Shown: positions 18,551 to 27,800 of the stretch, piece by piece
How positions within the stretch are numbered: position 1 is the stretch's first letter
Layout: every line of letters begins with the position of its first letter
Source: S015-6 sp964384945
GTDB lineage: Bacteria > Desulfobacterota > DSWW01
Reading direction: 5' to 3'
DNA length: 64,000 nucleotides
Assembly: GCA_964384945.1 (NCBI GenBank)
Contig: CAYLMK010000008.1
Location: 62,001-126,000 of the forward strand
The notes under the pieces: model-generated
Seen by the model: the letters and a program-made list of their open reading frames with translations, nothing else
The model's database searches: none
What the model was told of the DNA's origin: nothing
Translations under genes and position numbers: made by a program

Positions 18551-19006
18551 GTGAGGATCTGGGTCGATGCGGACGCATGCCCGCAGGTCGTCAAGGAGAT
18601 CCTCTTTCGTGCGGCGGAGAGGGTGCGCGTACCCCTGACCCTGGTCGCCAACCGGCCGCTGCGTGTTCCCCGCTCCCCGTTCATCGGCACCCTTCAGGTG
18701 CCGGCAGGCCTCGACGTGGCCGACGGCCGGATCGTGGAGCAGGTCGAGCCGGGCGACCTGGTCGTCACGGCCGACATCCCCCTTGCCGCCGCGGTGATCG
18801 AGAAAGGCGCCCACGCCCTGGACCCGCGGGGAGAACTCTACACCGAGGGCAACGTTCGCGAGCGTCTTGCCGTGCGGGATTTCATGGACGAACTCAGGGG
18901 AAGCGGGGTGATCACCGGCGGTCCTTCCGGCTTCGGCCCGGGCGACCGCAAGGCCTTTGCCGACGCATTGGATCGCATCCTGAGCCAACGGAGGAAGGAG
19001 GAATGA
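18551..19006 (+). CDS. YaiI/YqxD family protein (DUF188)
   Basis: A 151-residue protein that begins IWVDADACPQVVKE, with VVTADIPLA and the C-terminal GPGDRKAFADALD. These are the hallmarks of the DUF188/YaiI family, thought to be nuclease-like (PIN-like fold) but of uncertain function. The GTG start gives the expected family N-terminus. The gene overlaps the next by four bases (ATGA). Confidence 0.88.
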   Translation: MRIWVDADACPQVVKEILFRAAERVRVPLTLVANRPLRVPRSPFIGTLQVPAGLDVADGRIVEQVEPGDLVVTADIPLAAAVIEKGAHALDPRGELYTEGNVRERLAVRDFMDELRGSGVITGGPSGFGPGDRKAFADALDRILSQRRKEE

Positions 19007-19830
19007 ACACAGAGGCGATCATGGGGCTCGCCCTCGAGATGGCCCGGATGGACCGGATCCCTGCGGACAGCGGCATCTTCCGTCCCAGGGAAAACGTCAG
19101 ACGCATCCTCCTGGGGATCGACATCGAGCAGAAGGACCTTCGCCTCGCCCGGGACCGGGCCTTCGACCTGGTGCTCGCCCATCACCCGCTCCGGTGGACC
19201 GCCTTCCTGGGCGTCATGGGCCGGCACGAGGCCCTGATGACCGCGGCGGGGGTTCCCGCGGCGCGGGCGGAGAGCGCTTCCCGGGAGAACCGGGCCTTCT
19301 GGGAGGCGCTCGCCGACCCCGCCCACGCGGAGCGGGAGGCGGGCGGGCTCTGCGCCCTGGCCGAGAAGCTGGACCTGGGGCTCATGAACATCCACCTCCC
19401 CTGTGACGAAATGGGCAGGCGGGTCCTCCAGGAGCAGGCGGACGGGCTCGCCCCGTCAGGGACCGTGGCGGATCTCATGGGGCGCTACGCCTCCCTGCCC
19501 GAGATCCGGGCCGCCGGGGAGGGGGTGAGCCTGCTCTGCGGAGACCCGGATGCGAGGCTCGGAAAGACCGTGGTGATCCACGCCGCGGGCGTGAACGGCG
19601 GATACCCTGTGGCGAATGCGCTTTTCGAGAGCGGCACGGACACGGTGGTCTACATCCACTTTTTCTCGGACGAGCAGGCGGACCGCCTCCGAAAGGAAGG
19701 CAAGGGGAATCTCATCCTGACGGGGCATTACGGCTCCGATTCCCTGGGCATCAATCCCCTCGTGGATGAACTCGAGCGGCGCGGCATGGAGGTCGTCTGC
19801 TGCAACCGGATGGAGCGGATCAAACGATGA
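19003..19830 (+). CDS. NIF3-like (DUF34) metal-binding protein
   Basis: A 275-residue protein of the NIF3/DUF34 family. Conserved features include LVLAHHPL (metal-binding His pair, about residue 54), NIHLPCDE and the C-terminal GHYGSDSLG with another metal-ligand His. The family forms metal-containing hexamers and is linked to hydrolase or metal-insertion roles without an agreed activity. The start lies in an AGGAGG-rich region and overlaps the previous stop. Confidence 0.83.
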   Translation: MNTEAIMGLALEMARMDRIPADSGIFRPRENVRRILLGIDIEQKDLRLARDRAFDLVLAHHPLRWTAFLGVMGRHEALMTAAGVPAARAESASRENRAFWEALADPAHAEREAGGLCALAEKLDLGLMNIHLPCDEMGRRVLQEQADGLAPSGTVADLMGRYASLPEIRAAGEGVSLLCGDPDARLGKTVVIHAAGVNGGYPVANALFESGTDTVVYIHFFSDEQADRLRKEGKGNLILTGHYGSDSLGINPLVDELERRGMEVVCCNRMERIKR

Positions 19831-19844
19831 GGGAGGAAGGCCGG

Positions 19845-20210
19845 ATGAAATGCGACCGATGCGGCGCGGCCGTCGAGCCGGGAGAGGAGAGGGAACATCT
19901 CGGCGAGACGCTCTGCGAAGACTGTTACATGGATGTGCTCTCCCCCGCCAAGGCCTGCGACCCCTGGGCCGTGCACGGCGCAAAGTCCTTTGAGAGGCAC
20001 TCCGGGGGCAAGGCGGCCCTGAGCGAGATTCAGGCCGAGATCCTCGGCATCCTCGAGGAGACCGGCGGGATCGAGCGCGAGGCGCTGCTCGGGCGGCTCC
20101 AAGGGAAGATCACGGCCTCCCGGCTCGAGCGGGAGGTGGCCGCCTTGCGGCACATGGAGCGGCTCCGGGCCGAGAAGCGGGAGGGCAAGGTCGTGCTCAG
20201 GCTCTGGTGA
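19845..20210 (+). CDS. Small zinc-ribbon protein
   Basis: A 121-residue protein that starts MKCDRCGAAV and has a second pair ETLCEDC, forming a CxxC-x15-20-CxxC zinc ribbon of the LIM-like or YgiT-like kind. A winged-helix-like C-terminal half (EIQAEILGILEETGGIE) suggests nucleic-acid binding. The ATG at 19845 sits eight bases after GGAGG; an ATG at 19827 overlapping the upstream stop is the alternative. It ends the run of co-directional genes from 16148. Specific role unknown. Confidence 0.65.
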   Translation: MKCDRCGAAVEPGEEREHLGETLCEDCYMDVLSPAKACDPWAVHGAKSFERHSGGKAALSEIQAEILGILEETGGIEREALLGRLQGKITASRLEREVAALRHMERLRAEKREGKVVLRLW

Positions 20211-20322
20211 GCCCCGGGGATCGCCGCATCCTTTGCATGGCCCACGCTGGATCTTGCCTCCGAAACGGGGCAGGCGGTATATTGCCTTCCGCAGCAAATC
20301 GAACCCAGGGAGACAGCCGCCG

Positions 20323-20979
20323 ATGCCCACCTCTCGTGACCGCTCCGGCGAAGACGTCGAACGGGCCCTCTGCGACCGTCTTCTGGATCTCGCGAGAAAA
20401 GGGGAGCGCGGACCGGAATTCCGCGCCGCTTTGGATTCGGTCTACGACCTTGTCGTAAGGCAGGTCTCGTCGGTCTTCCGCTCCTGGAAGGCACTGCCCC
20501 CCGGTGTTCTGGAAGCAAGGGATGTGGCCCACGAGGTTTTCCTGCGCCTGCAGAACTCGCCGCCCAGCCACGATCCCCGCCACAATGCCAGAGTTACCTT
20601 GCTGTCCTGGATCAGACGGAGTGCCGTGAACTACCTGACGGACGTCGGGAGGAGAGCGTCCTGCAGGACCGTCCGGATGGGTCCGAAGGAACTCGACCGG
20701 CTGGCAGGCAACCGCATTGGAAATGCCTCTGCGGGCAACGATCCCGGCAGGGAGTCTGAGCGGGCGCTTTGGGAGAGCGAATCCCTTGCGGCCTTCCTTC
20801 GACACCTGCGCAGCGAGTATCCGCGAGGCGCCCGGTACATCGACACCATGCGCACATGTCCCGGTGCGACCGTAGCCGAACTGGCCAGGCTTATGGGTGT
20901 AAGCATTCAGAATCTTTACCAGATCAGAAGACGCACCTCGAACATGGCTGTCAAATGGCGCCGGGGGAACCCGTCCTAG
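20323..20979 (+). CDS. Sigma-70-family-like factor
   Basis: A 218-residue protein with a region-2-like core (ARDVAHEVFLRLQ, then LLSWIRRSAVNYLTDVGRR) and a C-terminal region-4-like helix-turn-helix (TVAELARLMGVSIQNLYQIR). It lacks regions 1 and 3, as ECF-type factors do, and would direct RNA polymerase to a special promoter set. It is first in a tight four-gene + strand cassette that ends at a Lon-type protease and then the CRISPR leader. The layout suggests a factor controlled by proteolysis, as CalpS is in the type III CalpL/T/S pathway. That link is inference. ATG at 20323 with AGGGAGA upstream. Confidence 0.72.
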   Translation: MPTSRDRSGEDVERALCDRLLDLARKGERGPEFRAALDSVYDLVVRQVSSVFRSWKALPPGVLEARDVAHEVFLRLQNSPPSHDPRHNARVTLLSWIRRSAVNYLTDVGRRASCRTVRMGPKELDRLAGNRIGNASAGNDPGRESERALWESESLAAFLRHLRSEYPRGARYIDTMRTCPGATVAELARLMGVSIQNLYQIRRRTSNMAVKWRRGNPS

Positions 20980-20994
20980 AATAGGAGAACGTTA

Positions 20995-21645
20995 TTGGCA
21001 CCGACCTTGCCCGGACTGGATAAGAGAGCGCTGTCGGAGTTGCGCGTGGTAGGTTTCGTAAACGACAGGACCGCCCACTATCATCTTTTCAAACACGTTA
21101 TCCGCATCTGCGATCTTGCCGAGGACGAACTCGCTTTGCACCGTGACACCGAGGAATGGTCGGAGATCCTGCCCAACCCCCCGCTCTTGCCGGATCTGCG
21201 CGCTCGAAGAGATAGTGCCCGGAAGAAACTGGCCGGCATCGAAGCGTGCGGGCTCAGAGCCTGCCGGCCCGGCGATCCACTGGCGTGCAGGGCCTGCACC
21301 GATTCCGAGGCGATCCGGGCCGTCGGCGATGCGTTTTCGGATCTTCTTGAGGCCTATGTCAAAGCCGGGCGGGAGGCGTTCGAATGGGCCAGGCAGAACG
21401 CTTCAGAAAGGAACCCTTTCCTCATCGCATTTCGTCAGAACGGGTGTGCGGACATTCGCCTGAAGTTCGTGGACAGGCGGCGAGTCGTCGGTGCAGGGTT
21501 GTGTACGAGCCGGGCAAAGGTGCAACTGCTGACATGCTACCGGGGTTACCGAGGGAGATCCCTCTCTTCAATCAGGTTGGACCTTTGCATGGAAAGGGCC
21601 GGGCACAGGAGCGAAGGCACCCACGTTCCGACAGAAGCATCTTGA
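20995..21645 (+). CDS. Unrecognised protein of the sigma-Lon cassette
   Basis: A 216-residue protein that starts with TTG 15 bases after the sigma gene, with AGGAGA in place. I recognise no family. The first two thirds look helical and contain CGLRACRPGDPLACRACT, four cysteines near residues 83-100 that could bind zinc. The C-terminal part is basic with predicted strands (IRLKFVDRRRVVGAG). Its position after a sigma factor fits an anti-sigma factor, possibly of the zinc-binding kind, but nothing in the sequence proves this. Confidence 0.6.
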   Translation: MAPTLPGLDKRALSELRVVGFVNDRTAHYHLFKHVIRICDLAEDELALHRDTEEWSEILPNPPLLPDLRARRDSARKKLAGIEACGLRACRPGDPLACRACTDSEAIRAVGDAFSDLLEAYVKAGREAFEWARQNASERNPFLIAFRQNGCADIRLKFVDRRRVVGAGLCTSRAKVQLLTCYRGYRGRSLSSIRLDLCMERAGHRSEGTHVPTEAS

Positions 21646-21670
21646 GGTGAGAACGAAAAGGGGTTGCGTC

Positions 21671-22852
21671 ATGTCCCTTCCCTGGTGGAAACCGGACGAG
21701 GAACTGCTGGCCGAGTCGCTGGGACAGGTCCAGGACTTGGCGTGTGAAGTGCGGCGGGCAATATCCGGAAGCCCTCGGCGCGGAAGCCGGGACAGCGGCG
21801 ATGAAGGTGAAGAGGGCGCGCTCTCCAGGATGGCCGACCTGCTGCAGGCTGCCGGAGCGGCGGCGTTCATGGGCGAGGATGCCGCAGTCCGGCGGCTAGG
21901 GGATTTGGCGGAAACCCAGGGTGCCGAGGACCTGGCCGCGCGCACGCTGGGTGTCCTGATCGAGCAGGGCCTGGCCCCCCGCTTGAGCGGCCTGCTGCGG
22001 GATATTTGCGATTACGGGTGCGTTGCGGAAGAGGACCGGCCCTGCCTGGAGGAGAGGATCGTCGAGGCCCTGGCCGAGCGGGACCGGGTGGAGCTGGCAA
22101 TCGAAGGAGCCCGCTGCCTTTGCGCCCGGGAGCCGAGGCTCGACGACGAGACGCTTGCCGCACTCCTTTCCTTCGACGAAGTCCTCAGGGCCGAGCTGTG
22201 GCGCACTCTGCCGCTGGGAACCCGACGGGCCGCCCGATGCGCCTGGGCGGCGCCCGGGCACCGCGGCCGGCTCTGGTGGTGGAACCGCGGGTGCGACCTT
22301 CCGCACACGGCCCTTGAGGACATGCAGACTGCCGCAAGGGTGATCCATCTCTTCCCCGAGGCGCGGGAAGAACTGGAACGGTTGCTGCAGGCGGAAAGGG
22401 ACCTGGATGAAATGTGTGCCGCCGGTGCGAGCCCCGAACCTCGAAAGGTGATTCCTCTTCGAGACTACCTTTTGAACAAGCTCCGGCCTGAGGTCCCCGA
22501 CGAAGATCGGAAAAGGGAACCCTTCCTCTGCATTGCCGAAATGGATGCCCGGTACCTTGCGGCCTCGCCTTACGGAGAGAAGCCTCTTCTCCGAACGGCC
22601 GAATTCACACTCTCGACCGACGGGGAGAGCCTGATTCTGGACATAGAATCTCCGGCGGAATCGGCCCCCGGGAGACTGCCCCAACTCGAAGCGGCCGGAC
22701 ATCCTCCGCTCGCTGCCAGTCGGGCCGCAGAGCCGGCCAGATACGAGTTTTCTCTATCGGCTCCTCACTTTTCGGTCTTGGAGGCCTGGCTCGTCGTTTC
22801 GCTCAAGGACGGAGAGAGGAGATTGCGGCTGCCTTTCGATGAAAGCCCTTGA
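21671..22852 (+). CDS. Unrecognised protein, candidate protease substrate or anti-sigma
   Basis: A 393-residue protein of unknown family. Residues 1-250 are Leu/Ala/Glu-rich and helical, with scattered Cys (CDYGC, ARCLCA). Residues 285-390 look like a beta-rich domain (AEFTLSTDGESLILDIES, then LEAWLVVSLKDGERRLRL). The ATG at 21671 follows AGGGG. Its 3' end overlaps the Lon-TPR gene by 14 bases, so the two are translationally coupled. By analogy with CalpT it could be the protein cut by the neighbouring protease; this is only inferred from position. Confidence 0.6.
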   Translation: MSLPWWKPDEELLAESLGQVQDLACEVRRAISGSPRRGSRDSGDEGEEGALSRMADLLQAAGAAAFMGEDAAVRRLGDLAETQGAEDLAARTLGVLIEQGLAPRLSGLLRDICDYGCVAEEDRPCLEERIVEALAERDRVELAIEGARCLCAREPRLDDETLAALLSFDEVLRAELWRTLPLGTRRAARCAWAAPGHRGRLWWWNRGCDLPHTALEDMQTAARVIHLFPEAREELERLLQAERDLDEMCAAGASPEPRKVIPLRDYLLNKLRPEVPDEDRKREPFLCIAEMDARYLAASPYGEKPLLRTAEFTLSTDGESLILDIESPAESAPGRLPQLEAAGHPPLAASRAAEPARYEFSLSAPHFSVLEAWLVVSLKDGERRLRLPFDESP

Positions 22853-24644
22853 ACGCGATGTCCTCGCCGTGGCGGAAGCCCTGGCGACCCACGGTCTTTT
22901 TCGAACAGCTCTCCGGCTTCTGGATGGCCGTCCGGACCTGTACGGCCAGCGTGCAAACGCCCTGAGGAGGCATGTTGTACGCAACGCTTTGGCGCACCCG
23001 ATCCGAGCGGGGCAGTATGTTCTGACCGTGCTCGCAGACACCGGTGCCGGGTGTGTGGTTCCGGTGCGGGCCGAGAGGGGATCCCGCCGGGCCGGCCTCT
23101 GGGAAGGGCCCGGGGGCATCTCCGAAGCGGCTTTGCTCCGGGTCCAGGAGGCCGCGAAACAGGCGCTCACCCCTTCGGGCAACCTCCCGGCGCTTCGGCT
23201 GATCGTTCCCGAGGCGCTTTCCTTTTTCGGGGATTCGGCAGGCCTTCCCGCCGCCCTCGCCTGTGTGGAGAAGTGGTGCGGCATGCCTGCGAGGACTCCG
23301 GTACTCGCGACGGGCGAGTTGGGATTTGGGGGCAGGGTCCTTGCGGTCCGAAACCTGAAAGAGAAGCTTGAAGCCGCGTCTGCCGAACTGGAGGCCGCCT
23401 GCGGCGGGATGGCGCTGATTCCCTCCGCTCAGGCTCGTGAGGCAGCCGGTTTCCGCGGAGACAGAGTCCTACCTGTCGGCACGCTTGAGGATGCGGTAAA
23501 GGCGGTCTGGTCGGAATGTCCTGTTCGCGCAGACGCGGGACTTCTCTCTCTGGAAGACGTTTTGAAGGAGGCCGAAGGCGAGCCCGACCATCGCAGGGCG
23601 CTTGAGGTTTTGGAAAGCCATGCCTCCACATGCCTTGCTCCAGCGGACAAGGCCCGACTCCTCTTTGCTCAAGGCTGCCGCTGGCGGCACCTCGGCCTTT
23701 CGGAAAGGGCCGCTGAATTGCACGAGAGAGCCCGCAGGCTCTTCCCCGGAAACGAAGGTGCGATCGGGAAGCAGGCCGTGGAGACCCTGGAGATGGAGTG
23801 TTTCGCATCGGCCATGGACCTTTACGCCCTCGAAGGGCTCGCAAAGGACCTTCGTCTTCGCCTGGAGGGGAAGTTCCTGGCCGATCACAACAGGGTGAGA
23901 TGCCAGGGGATGCTCGCCCAGCTTGCCTCCACCCTGGGCAATCACGAAGAGGCCGTTCTCCTCAGACAGTCGAACCTTCGGATCCAGACCGCAAGCGAGG
24001 CAATGAGAAACGAGATTCCAAGGACGCTTGCGTGTCTGGCCTACGAGGCGGCTCGAGGAGGGATGTACGAACTCTTTGACGAGACTGCCTGGCGACTGTT
24101 CCTGATCACCGAACCGGCGGACGAGCGCCAGACGAAGTACAATGTGAGTTCGGTTGGAAGAGGCTTGGTCCTTCTCGGCCGTTACGGTGACTTGCTGAAC
24201 TGGGCCCATGGGCGGAAGCGTCTTTTCGGCCGCGGGCCGGAGCGCTCTCTCGGCCGCCTGCTCGAAGGCGGACCCGCTCGCATCGAGGCGGCCCATCCCG
24301 AGGTCAGCACCCTTCGCGCCCTTGTGAGGGCCTTGCGCCACGCCGGCGAGGCGACGACGGCTGCAGAGGCAGCAGCAAGACTTGAACCCGGCGCTATCCG
24401 GGAAGGCGACCTTGTGCGCTGGCTCGCCGGCCTGGTCGAGGTGGAGAGGGCATTGGCCCTGCGCGATGCGGGCAGGAGCCGGCTCGCGTCTTCTCTCCTC
24501 TCGTCCGCAGCGGTTGCGTTGGAGGCCTGTCATGCTCCAGCGGCCCGTTTCCACAGCGCTCTGGTTGAATCAGTCAAAGAAGCCAGACTGGACGAGGCCG
24601 GCGTGAAAAGGATTGAAACGGAACTGGACCGGGTATACTATTAA
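22839..24644 (+). CDS. Lon-type (S16) protease domain fused to TPR-like repeats
   Basis: A 601-residue protein. Residues 60-220 match the Lon proteolytic domain: GDSAG has the nucleophile Ser at 133, TGELGFGGRVLAV precedes NLKEK with the general-base Lys at 174. The Ser-Lys spacing is 41, against 43 in E. coli Lon. No AAA+ ATPase precedes it, so it is a stand-alone protease. Residues 240-600 are tandem helical repeats of TPR character (ALEVLESHAS, GNHEEAVLLR and others), probably a sensor or binding scaffold. No CARF or SAVED domain is visible. It is the last cassette gene, ending 233 bases before the first CRISPR repeat. Confidence 0.75.
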   Translation: MKALERDVLAVAEALATHGLFRTALRLLDGRPDLYGQRANALRRHVVRNALAHPIRAGQYVLTVLADTGAGCVVPVRAERGSRRAGLWEGPGGISEAALLRVQEAAKQALTPSGNLPALRLIVPEALSFFGDSAGLPAALACVEKWCGMPARTPVLATGELGFGGRVLAVRNLKEKLEAASAELEAACGGMALIPSAQAREAAGFRGDRVLPVGTLEDAVKAVWSECPVRADAGLLSLEDVLKEAEGEPDHRRALEVLESHASTCLAPADKARLLFAQGCRWRHLGLSERAAELHERARRLFPGNEGAIGKQAVETLEMECFASAMDLYALEGLAKDLRLRLEGKFLADHNRVRCQGMLAQLASTLGNHEEAVLLRQSNLRIQTASEAMRNEIPRTLACLAYEAARGGMYELFDETAWRLFLITEPADERQTKYNVSSVGRGLVLLGRYGDLLNWAHGRKRLFGRGPERSLGRLLEGGPARIEAAHPEVSTLRALVRALRHAGEATTAAEAAARLEPGAIREGDLVRWLAGLVEVERALALRDAGRSRLASSLLSSAAVALEACHAPAARFHSALVESVKEARLDEAGVKRIETELDRVYY

Positions 24645-24877
24645 AGCCGGAGAGGTTGTCTCAAGCGGCCGGGTTTTCGAGGGTTATCTTATGAGGCAGA
24701 TGGTCGGATCGCGTTTTGTCAACCGCGAAGTCGCGGATTCCCCTTTGCTTTTGGAGCCTTGGCTCATTCCTCATGGGCGGAAATCGGGCCTCGCGGTGCG
24801 CCGCCCCCGGCTTTTTCGGGGGGTCCTGCGAAACGGCTCTTCAACCCCGCAAAACAATATGGTTTTTTCGGGTTAGG
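24645..24877 (+). promoter_or_regulatory. Probable CRISPR leader
   Basis: This 233-bp stretch separates the Lon-TPR gene from the first repeat. The array is read rightward, since each repeat ends in ATTGCGAC on the + strand and this is the expected 5' handle of a type III crRNA. The region therefore occupies the leader position. It contains a hairpin-like CCCCCGGCTTTTTCGGGGGG and an AT-rich patch (AAAACAATATGG) just before the array. I see no strong -35/-10 pair. Confidence 0.65.
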
Positions 24878-27800
24878 GTCCGAGAGGAAGCCCCGATTCG
24901 AGGGGATTGCGACAACCCCACCACCGCCAGGAACCGTGCGCACTCCTTGAAGGTCCGAGAGGAAGCCCCGATTCGAGGGGATTGCGACAAGCCATTGATG
25001 ATTTTCCTCATGCTACACCCCTTTGTCCGAGAGGAAGCCCCGATTCGAGGGGATTGCGACCCTTATGGGTGATAAGGAAAGGGGACAACGGGGACGTCTC
25101 GTCCGAGAGGAAGCCCCGATTCGAGGGGATTGCGACCTGTGGCACCTCGGGCACTTCACCTCTGTCGTGCGCGGGTCCGAGAGGAAGCCCCGATTCGAGG
25201 GGATTGCGACTTGAACTGCCCGTAGGCATCATCCTCATCCGCATCGTGTCCGAGAGGAAGCCCCGATTCGAGGGGATTGCGACTGGTAGAGAAACCCATC
25301 CGTCGAGCATAGCGTCAGTGTCCGAGAGGAAGCCCCGATTCGAGGGGATTGCGACTGTTTGTGGGCAACAAGGAAGGGGGACAACATCATTGAGTCCGAG
25401 AGGAAGCCCCGATTCGAGGGGATTGCGACGAAGTAGTCGTTGCGTCAATGTCCCCCTTCCTCATTGTCCGAGAGGAAGCCCCGATTCGAGGGGATTGCGA
25501 CTAATGCTGCCATGATCAGGGCCAGTACTGTCGTCTTCGTCCGAGAGGAAGCCCCGATTCGAGGGGATTGCGACCGGACCGGACCGCCGCCAGGATCTGC
25601 CGGGCCTGATTGGTCCGAGAGGAAGCCCCGATTCGAGGGGATTGCGACGATGTGATGGCAACGGCCGCACCGGAGCCGGTCGTCGTGTCCGAGAGGAAGC
25701 CCCGATTCGAGGGGATTGCGACATTTGTCTCGATATCCCAACAGTACGCTTCGACCGTAGGTCCGAGAGGAAGCCCCGATTCGAGGGGATTGCGACGGGG
25801 GACGGACTCCCCGGCAAACACGAGGACAGCGTGTCCGAGAGGAAGCCCCGATTCGAGGGGATTGCGACATCATGCCACAGTCATAGCAGATGGCCCGGAG
25901 GAGCTTCCGTCCGAGAGGAAGCCCCGATTCGAGGGGATTGCGACGCACCAAGCCTGCCGGTCGCGGTGCCCTTGCTTGTCAGTCCGAGAGGAAGCCCCGA
26001 TTCGAGGGGATTGCGACAATCGTGGCCCGTCACGATTGCGATGCCGGGGACGGACGTCCGAGAGGAGGCCCCGATTCGAGGGGATTGCGACGGGGAGAGA
26101 ACAAAAAAGGCCCTACCTCCGGCGAGGATGTGTCCGAGAGGAAGCCCCGATTCGAGGGGATTGCGACTCGGGTGGGGCTCCCGAATGACACCGTAATCAC
26201 TTCGTCCGAGAGGAAGCCCCGATTCGAGGGGATTGCGACAGATTGCTTCCTGCGCCTGCGCCGGGAACACCCCGACGAGTCCGAGAGGAAGCCCCGATTC
26301 GAGGGGATTGCGACGGGGGGTAGGAAGAACTACTTCTTCTTGGCAGGGACAGAGGGTCCGAGAGGAAGCCCCGATTCGAGGGGATTGCGACAATGACAAG
26401 GTACCCCTCACTCACGGTCATGGTCAGTCCGAGAGGAAGCCCCGATTCGAGGGGATTGCGACTAACGGTCTCAACCTCTTTCTTCTGGATCTTCTTCATT
26501 GTCCGAGAGGAAGCCCCGATTCGAGGGGATTGCGACCTGACCCACTGGCTGGGGGTCAGGGGGATCTTCTTAGTCCGAGAGGAAGCCCCGATTCGAGGGG
26601 ATTGCGACCTCACCGGTCGGGGAGACAACAATGACGGGGGCTAACCAAGTCCGAGAGGAAGCCCCGATTCGAGGGGATTGCGACTCATTCCACTGTAGTA
26701 CCATGCCTCCCTCCCTTTTGCGTCCGAGAGGAAGCCCCGATTCGAGGGGATTGCGACCGGCTTCAACTTCTTTCTTCTGGATCTTTTTCATTTGGTCCGA
26801 GAGGAAGCCCCGATTCGAGGGGATTGCGACGGAAAAGCGTTTCAGTTTCGGATGGCCAATCAGATCTAGTCCGAGAGGAAGCCCCGATTCGAGGGGATTG
26901 CGACTCTTCCTCTGCTGAATTGCCGTTGAGCCTATAACACAGGTCCGAGAGGAAGCCCCGATTCGAGGGGATTGCGACCAGAACAACCACGGAATCCGCG
27001 GCCCGTTATCGTTGGTCCGAGAGGAAGCCCCGATTCGAGGGGATTGCGACTTGCTTGTACGAAGCCGGGAATCCCGGCTTTGTTTCGTGTCCGAGAGGAG
27101 GCCCCGATTCGAGGGGATTGCGACTTGAGGCGGTAACACAGCCCAACGGCTTCTTCAGGATTGTCCGAGAGGAAGCCCCGATTCGAGGGGATTGCGACTT
27201 CTTCGTCTTTTCCGGCTACTCCGACGATTAGAACGCCCGTCCGAGAGGAAGCCCCGATTCGAGGGGATTGCGACGTGCAACCGGGGTCGCAGATCATGGC
27301 TTCCCCCGTCGTCCGAGAGGAAGCCCCGATTCGAGGGGATTGCGACTCTTCGGAGGAATTTCCGTTGAGGCGGTAGCACAGCCTCGTCCGAGAGGAAGCC
27401 CCGATTCGAGGGGATTGCGACAAGGGGGAAAGGGCTGCACTAACGACCTCATCTTTCTGTCCGAGAGGAAGCCCCGATTCGAGGGGATTGCGACAGGTGG
27501 GGTCAAACGGACGGTCATCTTACCATGGGTAAGTCCGAGAGGAAGCCCCGATTCGAGGGGATTGCGACCCCGGAGGACGAGGCCTTCGGCTACATCCTCC
27601 GGGTGTCCGAGAGGAAGCCCCGATTCGAGGGGATTGCGACAGACAACCCCCCCTGGACAACGACCTCTTCTTGTTTCTTGTCCGAGAGGAAGCCCCGATT
27701 CGAGGGGATTGCGACTTGTGGATTTCCCAGACTTCTTTTACCAGATCGTTCAGGTCCGAGAGGAAGCCCCGATTCGAGGGGATTGCGACAGGCTTCCTAT

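Noticed and set aside
20323..24644. Naming the cassette CalpS/CalpT/CalpL outright
   Set aside because: The Lon and sigma parts fit, but I see no SAVED domain in the protease and cannot identify a CalpT homologue.
24613..24876. Open frame in the leader
   Set aside because: No ribosome-binding site or family; it overlaps the end of the Lon-TPR gene and fills the leader position.
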